Assembly (NCBI GenBank): GCA_037576215.1
Contig: JBANDB010000011.1
Coordinates: 2,976,001-3,040,000 of the forward strand
DNA length: 64,000 nucleotides
Origin: Armillaria gallica
Lineage: Eukaryota > Basidiomycota > Agaricomycetes > Agaricales > Physalacriaceae
Reading direction: 5' to 3'
Positions within the stretch are counted from its first letter, which is position 1. Each line of letters starts with the position of its first letter. Shown one piece after another: positions 1-11,631 of the stretch. The position numbers and the translations under genes are program-made. The notes under the pieces were generated by a model. It did not search any database, had not been told where the DNA came from, and saw nothing but the letters and a program-made list of their open reading frames with translations.

Positions 1-1600
1 TGTTTAACACATGAAAAAAATAACGAACCTTAGGGTACGATCGTAAGACCATTCAGGGTGTTCAAAGCCCAGTTGAATGCAGCAATGGCTTCGGTTTGCA
101 AGGGTACTTCTGCTGAGTTCCACCCAAGACATTGAGAGTGCCACGATGATGAGCCTCCAGGCTCTGTATGCTCAGAATTCGTGGATTTTCCCTGCTAATT
201 AACACTACTATCCCTTCAACGGTCTTTCAGCAAACCAATGATTGCATGCACATTGATACCACTTTTATCCTATGGCAACCACTCCTCATGTGCTTTGTTA
301 TCCATCCCATCTTGCCATGCATCATAATTGCCGTACTTAATGAAAATGATGTGATTGATGCGAGTACCCTCCTAGCTATGGCAACTACAGACCATGTTTA
401 CTAAGGCTATTACTTTGCCAAGACCTTGAGAAAATGTTGCCCCACGAGTACTCCTCAGCATGATGACTATCGCTCAGTAATCCACAGCTAAACAGCACCT
501 AATGATCTGTGCATCGCTCAGCAAAACCATACAGTTCTCATCTATATGAGGCAACGTTGACAAGTTGCTGTTACTTCAGAAGCCAAAAAGACCATATGTT
601 GCCTATGATTTTTACAAAGCCAAGGCCTTACAGCCTTACTAAGTCTCGCATTAGTTACTCTATTTATAAATTTGTACTTGTAGTATAAAAATGAACTAGA
701 AAACGTAGTTACAGCAGTTCATCTCTAGTTGACCCTAGACTATGTCAATTATCATCATGCACTAGTCTATCACCAGTAAACCACGTCTATTCACCGTTCT
801 ATAGCAATATACAGTTTACCCCAGCACATTCTCGATTGCACGTCGACTCTTGAGCTCACCAAAGTTATTCCACGGTTTTTAACTGTGAAGAGTCCTTCGC
901 TACGCACTCTTTGCTCTTAACACTATTGGTGCACACTCATATTGTGCCAAAACATGATCACTGTGCCATACCTTGTCCCTGTTATCTTTTATAGGCCGTC
1001 ATCATTTCACTTTCACACCATTGGAGTTTTTACAGTTTCCCTTTTGCCATCGTTATCGTTGCCCACTTGAGTAGTCTCAGAGCAGACTTAGGATCAGTTC
1101 AGCAAGTTTTGTATAGTATCAGTCCCTTGAGTGGACTTGAAGGTTAGTTTTGACATAGGATAGGATCATTTCAGTACCAGATCAGTTTCTACATCAACTT
1201 AGCACCCTCACATCATATAGGACCAGTATCACCACTAGTTTTTGTAGTTCCACATTTTCTCTCACCAGTCCACCCTCAGCACCTTGTTCCACGTTTATTT
1301 TGCCACTCACAGTCCCCACGCCATTTTCTCATCGCCTCGCTCACCCATAGACTATTGCTAACCATTTAGTCTACCTTCTATCATTCTCCCCACTCAGATT
1401 ACCATCCAGTGACATTTTCTAGTCTTGCCACATGTTTTCTCATACAGATTCATGGTATTCATGTCATACCCATTTTCATTCCCTCTCACTTCGAGAGAAC
1501 CCTACCGGCTTATAGCCTTAGTATTTAGTACTCAACTACCAAGCAGTACTACTTTGCAGACTTAAAGTCACAGTGTATTCTTGCATATAGAGGAATCAGC
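1..1600. other. Gene-free stretch, nothing recognised
   Basis: Stop codons are frequent in all frames. The longest ORF (168-404 on plus, 78 codons) has no recognisable motif and no homologous counterpart in the window. The DNA is of mixed composition with no long repeat, terminal inverted repeat or RNA gene that I can see. It could be decayed repeat or the flank of the KDZ element that follows. Confidence 0.4.
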
Positions 1601-1607
1601 CATAGCA

Positions 1608-1671
1608 GTCAATTGATGGCTTCAATCACTGTCAATTGACTGAGCCTGTGATAAATCCAGACAGTCAATTG
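1608..1671. repeat. Triplicate GTCAATTGA motif
   Basis: The 9-mer GTCAATTGA occurs at 1608-1616, 1631-1639 and 1663-1671. TCAATTGA is self-complementary. The cluster lies about 700 bp beyond the stop codon of the KDZ transposase gene. It could be a subterminal binding-site array of that transposon, but no matching array with terminal inverted repeats was found at the other end. Confidence 0.5.
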
Positions 1672-2375
1672 ATTAGCCACCTAAAAAGGGTGCCTAATGC
1701 TGTCACTGCCTATGGGGACTATCATGCATCATCATGGGCCTCTCTCCTGCTCATTGGGGCACAGCCACCCCTCCTCATCGTGTGCTGTGGCTGTGCACAT
1801 CATGCATGCCCATTCACTCATTATAAAGCAGGATATTGCTATTTTGGGTTCCAGAATGAAATCACATATTTTTCCCACTGGAAAAATTTGTCGGTGGATG
1901 ATCGGGACATGATGGCACTGTTCCGGCTCCTGCACCTGCCCTCCCACTCACTGTATGGGGTGGGAGATCCTATTTTTGGTTGGTCAGCGAAATTTTTTTT
2001 TTTTTTGCAGCATTTGGTAGCTGCCACCTATTCCTGCCAAAACAGTGGGTCTTTATGAATTTCAAATTCAACACAATCCCACCCTTGTGCCTGCCATGGC
2101 TGTTGTAGCTGCTTCATCACTCAAATTCAAAGCACTCAAAAACAGCTTTAAAAAAAGATACATTCAATACAAAATGATTCCACACCTTCAGGATGGATCA
2201 CAGATGCAGAAAATGATGGATGCAAATCTGCTGGCACTACCGGATGCCGTTCCTGGACAGGCACATACCTTTTCAAAAATAAAAGTGGCTCATCAGCACT
2301 TAGAATGTTTACTGTCCAATATCTTGTGCTCTCTGTATCAATCACATCGCTGTATCCACCACTTTATGCCATAAA
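1672..2375. other. Unassigned sequence downstream of the KDZ gene
   Basis: Two overlapping-frame plus ORFs (1636-2058, 140 codons; 2045-2374, 109 codons) are open here but show no domain that I recognise. A T-run of about 14 lies near 1992. The stretch lies between the GTCAATTGA cluster and the transposase stop codon, so it is probably the 3' non-coding part of the same transposon or neighbouring decayed repeat. Confidence 0.3.
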
Positions 2376-5300
2376 TTAAGTCCCCATGGTATCCTTGTCA
2401 TCACTTCCATCAATGTTGCTGTCCTCACCATCAACCTCTTCAAAATTGCTTTCATCCTCTTCTTCATTGTCTCCATCTTCATCATCAACTCCTGACTTAT
2501 CCAGTGTCGCTGCCTCCGCCTCTTTCTGCATGTCTTCCAATGGTGTCGTTCATATATCTTGAAAACTCTGCCTCAATAGCAATTGAAGGTCCCACTGCCA
2601 GCAAGCATAGGCATTGATGGACTGTGCAAGCACTACGTCCTGCCCTGTGTTTCATATGCTCCGTCTCTCATCCCACCAGTCGGCCTTCCATTTGAGAAAC
2701 TGAAGCACCCTCCGCATCTCCTCTCTGAGTAAAAGAACTTCCTCCTAACTCTGTTTCACACGAGCACAGCTGCAACACCATTCAGATCATAAGATCTCAT
2801 CATTCTTGTCTGTTCTGTCATTGATTTTGATGTTTGAGGTTAGTCATATCCATGACAATGTTCGTCACATCTTGCCAGTACTGCTGTGTATCTCTCGCTC
2901 TTCCAACTCAATGTTGATCTCTTGCAGCACAACATCCTCATGTCTCTGAGGTTCGTCACTATCTTTGTTCATGCCTCACCTTCCAGTGCCATGCGCCACA
3001 TGTTCTGGATCCGTATAGGCCCAAATATCCTTACTGTCCAACACCCTCAATGTCTGCTCCCACTCGCCCTCGCCAACGAGCTCTCATTTTGCCACCCATG
3101 CAGTTCGATACCTTGTTGCAAAGGCAAGGGCTCATTGATGGACCCTATTGATAATGCTATGTGATCTCGTCATTGCATGTTGGCCCCGTGTGTTCTTGTT
3201 CTTGAACTGCACCATGCGCAGCTTCAGGTGCAGTGTGTGCTAGATGCCTTATAGTGCATTATTACACTGTGCTGTCCATAGCCTATCCTCGATAGCTGAC
3301 AGGCCTTCTATGCAGACAGAAACCCAACGATCAGCAGGGATGGACAAGGGCAGCCAGAGTTTTGTATCTTCAGGGCTGCAGTCGGTATCCTCAAGTGAAA
3401 GGCCATTTGACTTGCCTATGTTGGTTAAGTATTGAACAAGACCTGGAAGGTAGATTGCTCACAATGGCTCTCAAGCCTTGAGTTTCGTACAAAGCACACT
3501 CCTCTGATCTGTGAGAGATGTGTCTTGGTGTTCAGTAAGCATTTTATTAGTGTACTTCACTGCCACACTCTGAACCTTCCACCTAGGCTCTCCATTAGTT
3601 CATGTATAGGCTAGGATATTGCTGTAACTCACTGGGATTCTTCAAGCTCCAGGCCAAGTGTCAGGAACTTGTCCATGCTCATTGTGTGGCATACCACACC
3701 ACCATTACATTTGCACTCCTCCTCCTCCTCCTCCTCAAGCTCCTTCTCTACCCCCTTTTCACTAAGAACTACACAAAAATCAGCTCTACTGGCCTCAAAT
3801 GAAACATAAATGCTTACACTCTCCATCCACATGGAAGGGATTCTCCACAGTCTTTGGGAATGTATCGCCCTCCCACAGTTCACACAGTGAATCCCACAGC
3901 GCCAACAGGTTTGCTGGAAGATTGGCTGACAGACTGTGATGCTCTTCCACCTGCATGTTATGCTCCTCAACAGCTGTCTTATATTTGCATATAAGACTCT
4001 TGCCTACAAGGTTGTGAGTGTGTGGTGAACACGAACAGCATTTTCACTCACCTATCCCAACGTACTTCTGCCAATTCCAGAAGCTGAAATGGTCGTCAAG
4101 CACATTGTGGTGTGAGCCAGGCCCCATAGTCTTCGTGGAGTTTCCCAGGCTATTGTGCCCACCCCATATGCACTCAGAACCTTCACAGTCGCGGTTTCCA
4201 AGGCCTTTAACCAAGCTGCATGAAAACTCATGGTGCTTTTCCACCTTGTGGGCAGGTTCATGGAATTTTGGAATTACTGGCCAGAGTTTGAGGGGTCCAT
4301 TGATGCAAAGGTTCAAGGGCCAGCCATTCATGCGCTCATAGAGGTTTACGAACCATTGGCAAGCAATGTCATAGGTTATTACTCCAATAAGTAGCATCAT
4401 GAAGTTTTGGAGTGCAGAAGCAAAAACAAAGTCCATTGGAGCATACCTAGATGTATCTCAGCACCATCAAACAAGAAAAGCCAACAAACCGTACCTTTCT
4501 CCTTTCTGTAGGTTACCTACTGACATGATAAACTCACCCTGTGCACAAAATATGGTGCCCACATCTGTGAAACGTAAGCCCCGAGAGAATTTTGTGTCCA
4601 CTTTAGCCAAGGCTGCAAAACCTATGCAGGTGCTAATCTGTGCCATATGTCAGCATCCGACAACCTCTTATGAGAAAACAAACAGCCCTACATCCTCATC
4701 TGACATATGATCAAGCACATAGGCATCGTACGCAGCTTTCGGGATGAAGTATGCCCAGCCAATCCCCAAACCTGGATCGCGTGAGAAGGATGAAACAATT
4801 TGATTTTTAAGGCAAAAGTTGGCATCCATGCATATGATCAAGGCATATAAAAACCTGACATACATTAGATATGCAGATATCAACATATTGCAGCACTTAC
4901 TGAAACTCCGAAGGGGCATTCTCCTATCCGTCAGGCAAATTAATACCTGGGCATGGACATGATGGGCAGAGAACTGCAAGCTCTCTTGGGGCCATCCTTG
5001 CTACACTGCCATCAGCATGTGCCCTACCACCTTGCTTCAACATCTTCAAGTGGGCCCACTGCAGCTTCATGCACATCAACATCTTGACCCAAGACTTTGA
5101 GATGCCCATGCTGGTATTGGCAGAAATTTTCTCCAAGGTTCGATAGAAGTCATAGACAGAGACTTTGGAGCAAAGTGAGAGGAGGTGTAGAAATTCCAGT
5201 AGTCGAAAAGATGTGCAGGTGGTCGGCATCTTATTGCTGGCAGGATACCAGCCACATCACAGAAGCTGTACATGAGAAGGGAGCTGATGCTCACATCCAC

Positions 5301-6143
5301 AATAATCGACAGCAACATCATAGATTCCAGTCATATGGAGGACCTTAAATGACACATGGCCTGCAATTGGCACTCTGCAATGCATGCTGGTGTGGTTCAG
5401 CTGCACGCAGAGGCCAATTTCATGCAAGCTACTTTTGTGAAAGTATGAGCTGTTCCATCTCTACAAAGAAAAAACGTCAGGATGAGAAGCTTAGGTTTGT
5501 AGCATACATGCCTTGATACGGTGCAAGGGTTCTAGGCAATGCCACTTCCGACAGCAGGAATCACAGACAAGGTCATCTACCAAGCAATCAATACACCTGT
5601 AAATAGGAAGGCTGATGTTGGAGGACTTGCGAGATATGCAGTCATGGCACTGGCTCTGTGTACAATGATTGCCTTGTCCTTCATGCCTACATACTTCGTC
5701 GAGATACTCTTGTCAATACTTCTCCTTCCATACAATGTGGGGCCTTTGCTAACCATCTATTTAGAACAGCATATGTAAATCAAAGACAGCAAACACACTG
5801 ACACTTTACTTCTCTTCCGAGGGTATTTCAGCTGAACACACTCTGCTTGCTCAAAGACTCAACTTTCGTAAACCTCTTCTGCCAGCTCGCTTTCAAACCA
5901 TTCTCCCATAGGATCTAGGGCTATTTCATGGTTCTCAACCACACCCCAATCATTGCCATGGGTCCAAGTAGCAGTCTCAGAGGATACTGGAGCTTCGTAT
6001 ATGTGTCCTGCCACAGATACTGCAGTCTCGTGCAAAAATATAACTTTGTAATCATTTTTGAGCTCGACACGGTCATTGTAATGGGTTGTCGTGCATCCTC
6101 CAAGGCAGCATCGTTTGCCATTCACAATTTCGAAGGCCAGCAT
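2376..6143 (-). pseudogene. KDZ (Kyakuja-Dileera-Zisupton) transposase, decayed
   Basis: KDZ proteins are transposases of large basidiomycete DNA transposons. Reading leftward, family blocks come in the correct order but in changing frames. The acidic N-terminal exon (6143-5859) ends in EWFESELAEEVYES. A CxC2-type zinc motif lies near 5690-5560 (YRCIDCLVDDLVCDSCC). Near 5470-5330 is GLCVQLNH..GIYDVAVDYCGCEHQ. Near 5229-4924 is QWAHLKMLKQGGRAH followed by LAVLCPSCPCPGINLP. The LDANF-type block is CMDANFCLKNQI near 4830, and YDIACQWF is near 4370. The hallmark GLGNRDCEGSECIWG and LDDHFSFWNW lie in 4210-4060. Then comes GLELEESQ near 3640 and LLREEMRRVLQFLKWKADWW near 2740-2680. A highly acidic tail ends at the TAA at 2376-2378. 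Frame changes exceed what short introns explain, so the gene is probably dead. No terminal inverted repeats were identified. Confidence 0.9.
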
Positions 6144-6557
6144 CGGAATCAGAGATAGAGCTATGAGTCAATCACGTGATGGGAATTAGAGTCATTGACA
6201 GAAATCAATTTCACCTTTTCTGTTGACCTCAATCAGCAGTATCCAAGTCCTCACTAGCTTAGCTCTCCTGCCCTCACTTCATCCCACATGTTCCACCTAC
6301 CTGGTAAGTAAAGCCACTGAGACATCTTTTGTGTTTGGCTAGCCATCTCACCACGGAATCCCAAATATTTGAGCCTGGAAATTTGGTTTTCGGGGTAGAC
6401 CCTTAACTGGCCAAACACAACGATGTTGGCATCCATGTATATTTGATTTTCCGGGCTAACTTAGTAGCCACAGATCTTCTCACTGGATTTTTCGAACTGG
6501 GGTGCGTAAGTTAAACCAAACACTTTCTCATTAGGTAGAGCTGACTTCTAGCTCTAG

Positions 6558-7154
6558 ATGCGCTCCAAATGCATCTTTTCTCCCTGGGAGGGCACTCCCA
6601 TCATCATGCCAGATCCAGAGTTCAACTTTCCTGCCCTGGTCAAGGAGCACACAGAGCAAGAGAAATCCTTTGCCGACCTCGATGCCCGCGACCCATTTGA
6701 CAGCGGCTCACCTCTTACCATGCCACCCTCGTCTCCAGAACTCAAAGCCTCACTGGATCCGAGGCTTGACCTGCCTACAGCATCACTAGCTTCGCTGCCA
6801 GATGCATCCACATTGGATATGGCCTTCCCCTCCAATGCCCCATGCCCCTCACATGCCAAACGGCAATCAAAGGCCAACCACAAGCGCAAGCGGAAACTTG
6901 CAAAGGAAAACAGCTCAATCTTTGACTACAAAACTCCCCCCAGCCTATGTGCCAAGCATACACATGTATTGTCCCCCATTCAAACCAAATTTGAAACCCA
7001 ACAAGCCTCCCACACATCTACTGTGTACATCAGAATATGCGAAGATTGCTGGAAAAAGTGCCATACGTTGCAAGACCTTGTGGGCTCCAAATATAGCTTC
7101 AAGCACTGTGCTTGGCCAGGTTCATACATCACCCCTCAACCCTTCATTTGCTAA
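6558..7154 (+). CDS. Hypothetical protein, Ser/Pro-rich with basic centre
   Basis: An open frame of 198 codons starts at an ATG. The first ~85 residues are rich in Pro, Ser and Asp (SPLTMPPSSPELK). A basic stretch follows (HAKRQSKANHKRKRKLAKEN, about residues 98-117), and the C-terminus holds TLQDLVGSKYSFKHCAWPG. This layout resembles an uncharacterised Agaricomycete repeat-associated protein family that I know only by its pattern (Pro/Ser-rich start, KRK stretch, then an LVG..F.F..W.G motif). That match is from memory and weak. It lies 0.4 kb upstream of, and divergent from, the KDZ transposase, so it could belong to a transposon. No function is assigned. Confidence 0.45.
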   Translation: MRSKCIFSPWEGTPIIMPDPEFNFPALVKEHTEQEKSFADLDARDPFDSGSPLTMPPSSPELKASLDPRLDLPTASLASLPDASTLDMAFPSNAPCPSHAKRQSKANHKRKRKLAKENSSIFDYKTPPSLCAKHTHVLSPIQTKFETQQASHTSTVYIRICEDCWKKCHTLQDLVGSKYSFKHCAWPGSYITPQPFIC

Positions 7155-8252
7155 AGCTCATGAAATATAGGGATGCAACACCGATTATAGACTGAGAGGG
7201 ACGCATCATCGTGGTGATGGCAGGGCATCCTGACAATCCTGACTGGGACGACACTCAATGCCCTAGCCCCTTTGCAAATATTGCTATTATAATAGCAATT
7301 TCTATTACATAGGGAGCCTATAATAATAGGTCTATTATTATAGTGCGATACTGCATTGTTAGCAATACTGGCGATATTCTATATTAGGTTGCAATTTAGG
7401 TGAGAGGTCTAAATGTGGCTATTTTTAGAGTGGGGTGATGAGGAGATAGTCTATTATTAGTATTAATTGCGCATTTTTGCTATTTTTAGAGTTAGAGTCA
7501 GATTTGGATTGCCAGATCAATGTTTCTCAAAAATCTAGCCCATTTCTTATTGGGATGGCCTATAATTAAATTCTAGGCCTCTTATAATAATCTATGATTA
7601 GACAAGTGCCCGCCGCGTGCTGGGGCGTGTACGACCTTGCTGAATCTTATCGCTGGTCGCTGTCCCTTTCAAATATGAGAGTTGCCACAAATAGTAGCAT
7701 TAAGCGCAGCTAAAACAGAGCTTAATATACCTTACAAGAGTGCACACATGTTACTTACTGCAGCCATAAGGAAAGAAAACATACATAATGAATAGCGCCG
7801 GCAAGCGGCAAAGCCTGCTACCTTACCTGTTCAGCTTACTCAAGCTGATACATTTATTTTTGACGTCGGCAATTTCAGCAGGCGCTTGGAACTTAAGGGA
7901 AGAACAAGATAGTCGTAGGAAGAGCAAGTAGATAGACGTTGTACAATAGGTAGAAAATCATATGTACTCTAATTCTCGCGTGTGAGGTTATCACCATGCC
8001 ATCAAAGAACTCAGGGTGTCACGCAACCAGTTCTTAAATTTGGACTCATACCTGCCATGCTCGCAATGGCCCACTTTGGCTAAGTCCACTCCAGCATACT
8101 GTATAAAGAAATATCAAGTAAGAGTGTCTACGTCGATGCCCTCGCTGTACTTTGGCAAAGCCACCAGTGAAATACACTGAAGATGGTCCCATCCTGAGTA
8201 CTCATCGTGGCTATTTCAACATTGATGGCTCCCCATACACCTTTCAGATACT
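7155..8252. other. AT-rich intergenic DNA with palindromes
   Basis: No coding frame is evident. At 7281-7298 the sequence TTGCTATTATAATAGCAA is a perfect 18-bp palindrome. At 7318-7329 and 7332-7343 the arms CTATAATAATAG and CTATTATTATAG form a perfect 12-bp inverted repeat with a 2-nt spacer. Further TATAAT/CTATTATTA tracts follow to about 7600. The stretch may be the remains of a small AT-rich element; no flanking duplication was found. From 7600 to 8252 nothing is recognised. Confidence 0.5.
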
Positions 8253-10230
8253 CTAAAAAAACAAAACATCTATGACATCTCCATCCTCGTTGTATATGCC
8301 AACTTTAATGTCCAACCCTTGTTCTTTCCATTTCTTCAGCCCGTAAATATGATCGTGCGACAAGTTGAACGTTTCTCTAGCATTGATCCTGCTTGTGTTA
8401 TCACAAATTCCTTTGAGAATCACTGATTTAAACCCTCCCTGTTCACGCCCATCTGAGTGCGCAGCTATCACTTTGACCAACGAATCGCTGATGAAGTCAA
8501 GGTCTGGAGTACAGAAAATGCCATCTATAATAATCTCAAAACCTGACAAGTTCCTTAAAAGAGCGCTGTAGCACTTTCCGTTGACATCCACGGTACTATC
8601 CTTGAGGCGAGAGAAGAGCATGTGTAAAGCTGGTGTTATAGAGAGATGTGTGTAATACTGTCTAAGGACTAGGTGTGACAAGCTGTTCGCTATCTCGAGG
8701 ATGGAAAGCAGAGGTGTTCTGTTACCATGCACTATGCTGCTCAGATACAAGGAGTGCAACGGACAGTGCGACCTAATTATCATATCATGCAAACCTTGTA
8801 GCACGTTTAAGATACAGAAGGATGAGGAGGACCTCACATGATCACCAAATTGGGTCTCCAGCGATGCAGAGAGCAGGTTGGGCAGCGTAATACTGCGAAG
8901 AAAATTGCCGTTGCACACATGAAGCTCTTCCAGTGAGGCGTTAATGACATGCTCATCATTCACAGGAAAGGATTCATTATGCATTGGCCGGTGGATGACA
9001 GCCATCATCTTCAGGTTTACGCCCGCCTCCAACACGTCCAGGAGATGCTGGTTCAGACCCGCTGCTGCTGTGGTGTGTTCTCTGCTATCAGCAAAGTCCA
9101 CCAATTGAGACCATGGAAGGAGGATGCATGATGCGTGCGGCAAATTAAACAGATAGACGGCTTTTAGATTCTCTGCCGATTCAAAGACGTCTATGTTGGT
9201 TGGTGGAGGTGGGTCAGACAAACGTGCAGGGACATCATGGTGATGCTGGAAATGGACTGTTCGAAGGCAGTTAATGCGGCCCTGAATGGGTGTAAGGAGA
9301 TGATAAGCAGAAGGAGGTATCGAGAAATATAATATTTCCCATCTGTGTGCTTGTTCAGTCAACAGAGTGAACATTTCATTTGCATGTGGGCAGCGGTAGG
9401 AGTGACTGGGCCAATATTGGAAACAGACAGTGAGAAGATGATGTGAGGACCTGGCCAATGCAGTCTGCATCAGATTCAGAGGGTTGCTGACGCCGTCTTC
9501 AGCCCATATCAACATGTGCGACCATAGCGAGGGAAATGACACCGCTACATCCCTCCACTGTCTGCAAACATGTCCAAGTGACCAAGGTGGTGCCGATACA
9601 TGAAGAACATCATAGCCATTGTCGGATTGCGCAGAGAGGAATACTTCTCCGAGTACATCTTCAGGTAAACTGCGAATCGGAGACAACAATCTAGCCAACA
9701 TCCGGTTTAGAGTGGTGTACGCAACATGCAATTCATTTAGAATATGCAGTAAATCATTATATTGATCTTGACTTGATGATTGTGATGACTTGACGCCTGC
9801 ACATGGAATCGAACAATCGTCAGGACAGGCTGGGATATGACAGAGATGCAGATTAACTGTGTTGTGGAGCCAGAAATGGTGATGGCAATGAGAACACAGG
9901 TGCGACCGATGAGAGGGACTGTCCTGGCATAGAGACCTGGGTCAAACATGATATCAGGAATGGCTTAATTTATTTTTGGTTGGATGACAGGTACCTCATA
10001 TCTTCAATGAAAGTAGACACAACATTAGGAATCGCAATCTGGAGATCCTGGACAGCATTGACAAAGTACCGTATGTCTGTTTTGATACACAACAGGTGAC
10101 TAATGATACGTGAGGCCACAATCTGTAAAGCCTGTGTTTGTATATCATCCAGCAGCTGGTTGGTACTTAGAAGTCCCTGGCAAGACTGTGGAAGTTCGTA
10201 TGGGTCGCAACTTTTCAGTTGGAAGTACAA
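8253..10230 (-). CDS. F-box-like protein (paralogue 1)
   Basis: F-box proteins recruit substrates to SCF ubiquitin ligases. Two exons join in phase: at least 10230-9995, then 9936-8253, with a 58-nt GTACCTG..CCAG intron at 9937-9994. Exon 1 opens near a CGC motif (FSCGCSPLY, ~10250). After the intron comes a Cys/His-rich stretch, LCSHCHHHFWLHN. The F-box core follows as SLPEDVLGEVFLSAQ, then PPWSLGHVCRQWRDVAVSFP and SLWSHML, the usual Agaricomycete F-box ending in a Trp-Arg/Trp pair. The remaining ~400 residues have the loose LxxL spacing of leucine-rich-type F-box tails. The frame is intact to TAG. The true start is unresolved: no in-frame ATG lies just upstream, and TAA is met in that frame near 10280. 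A further 5' exon is likely. It is paralogous to the gene at 12898-14958. Confidence 0.8.
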
Positions 10231-10519
10231 GGGGGAGCAACCGCAAGAAAAGACCCTGGTTAATCGCGGATAAGTACATTATACTTTAACTTGAGTATAG
10301 GGCACATGAGACGTACAGGCTTCCCGCTGACATTTTTTTTTCTTGCAGCGCAGGTGGATGCGAGAATACTTCGTCCAGCCCTTAAGTATAGGCATTATTC
10401 GCAAAGATCCGACAAACAACATGCGGACTTGAACACAGCATGTCCCAGTGATACGCAGTCTATGCGTTCACACCTAGATTTTGCGATTTTATACAAATAC
10501 TATTGCATATCTACCTTAC

Positions 10520-11631
10520 ACTAGTGATACAAAGAGGACTATAGCTGAGGCTTCGAGCTGATAGTTAGACTAGTGCACAGCTAGAAGAGCCAGGACTTAG
10601 ATGCGATACCACTAGTGGGTCAAATCTACCAGCTGGACATACTAGTGACTTGAATACTAACAGGACTACATAAACATGGTCACTAGTGGACGAGTAATGT
10701 GACTAGCACACCAAACAAGAAGCAGAGGACACAAATCTCGTGAAGTTCAGTCACTAGCGGACCGATCTGGGCACAAACGCCTAAGTCAGGTTAACTAGTC
10801 ACGCGGCAATCTCGGAGCAGGACTTAGAAATGAATTTAGCAACGGATTAACCTTGCGGCAGATCCGGCTAGTGTGATACAGATCTATTACGATCGGCACT
10901 AGTATAGCCGGGTTGCGCCTTCGATCACGATCAACAGCTGCTACAGGCACATTCCTCGGCCTAGCCATTTACCCTTGTCACTAGTGGAGCGTTGTTGCGC
11001 CAAGACTACGGAATACAACCATTAGCGGAGCTCCTAGGCTCACTAGTCAGCGAGCGACTGTTTCTAGACCGACTATTGTGTGATTATTCACCATTACTCG
11101 TGACTAGCCAAGAAATCCTTACCAATAATACCCCTCTAGTCAGTTATTTATATCCCGATTGTACCTTGATTGTTAGTATATAAGTAGTAGAATAGGCTCA
11201 CGCGTGGCTCAGGCAAGCCATCCCCGCAATTGTGACCTACTAGTCAGTATCTAGTGCCCCAATTAAAGGCTTTTGTGCTTAACCTCAACGAAGCGGCTAC
11301 TAGTCGCTAAGTTACCCATAGCATTGAGTGAATAGAAGTGTCTTAGAGCAATCTTTTGTGTCCTGCAAAGGCCAAGAGTGTTTTGAAGTTAGTTCTAGTG
11401 AGTTCTCGAAGTTTAAAGTATTATTCTTAGGCCAAGAGCGCCACTAGTCTGCCTAGAAAGCGACTAGTCAAGTGTTTATTCACTTGTAAGACATTATAGG
11501 GCCAAGAGAGCCACTAGTTTGAAGCAGTCCCAGTCAGAGCGAGCGCAGTAGCTCAAGTCGAGTCACTATTCATCCAATTGTGTCTTACAAACCCCACTAG
11601 TGTGAGTAGTACGCTTGTATAGCTCACTAGT
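10520..11631. repeat. ACTAGT-dense block
   Basis: The palindromic hexamer ACTAGT starts at 10520, 10569, 10611, 10641, 10682, 10794, 10898, 10980, 11042, 11239, 11299, 11443, 11463, 11513, 11596 and 11626. That is 16 copies in 1.1 kb, where fewer than one is expected by chance. Many lie in CACTAGTG or ACTAGTCA contexts, with degenerate CTAGTC and ACTAGC copies between. GGCCAAGAG recurs at 11370, 11430 and 11500, the last two just upstream of CCACTAGT. Spacing is irregular (20-197 bp), so this is neither a satellite nor a CRISPR array. It may be the regulatory part of a long terminal repeat. Confidence 0.8.

Noticed and set aside
10520..11631. CRISPR array or satellite
   Set aside because: The repeated unit is only a hexamer with irregular spacing, and the host is a eukaryote.
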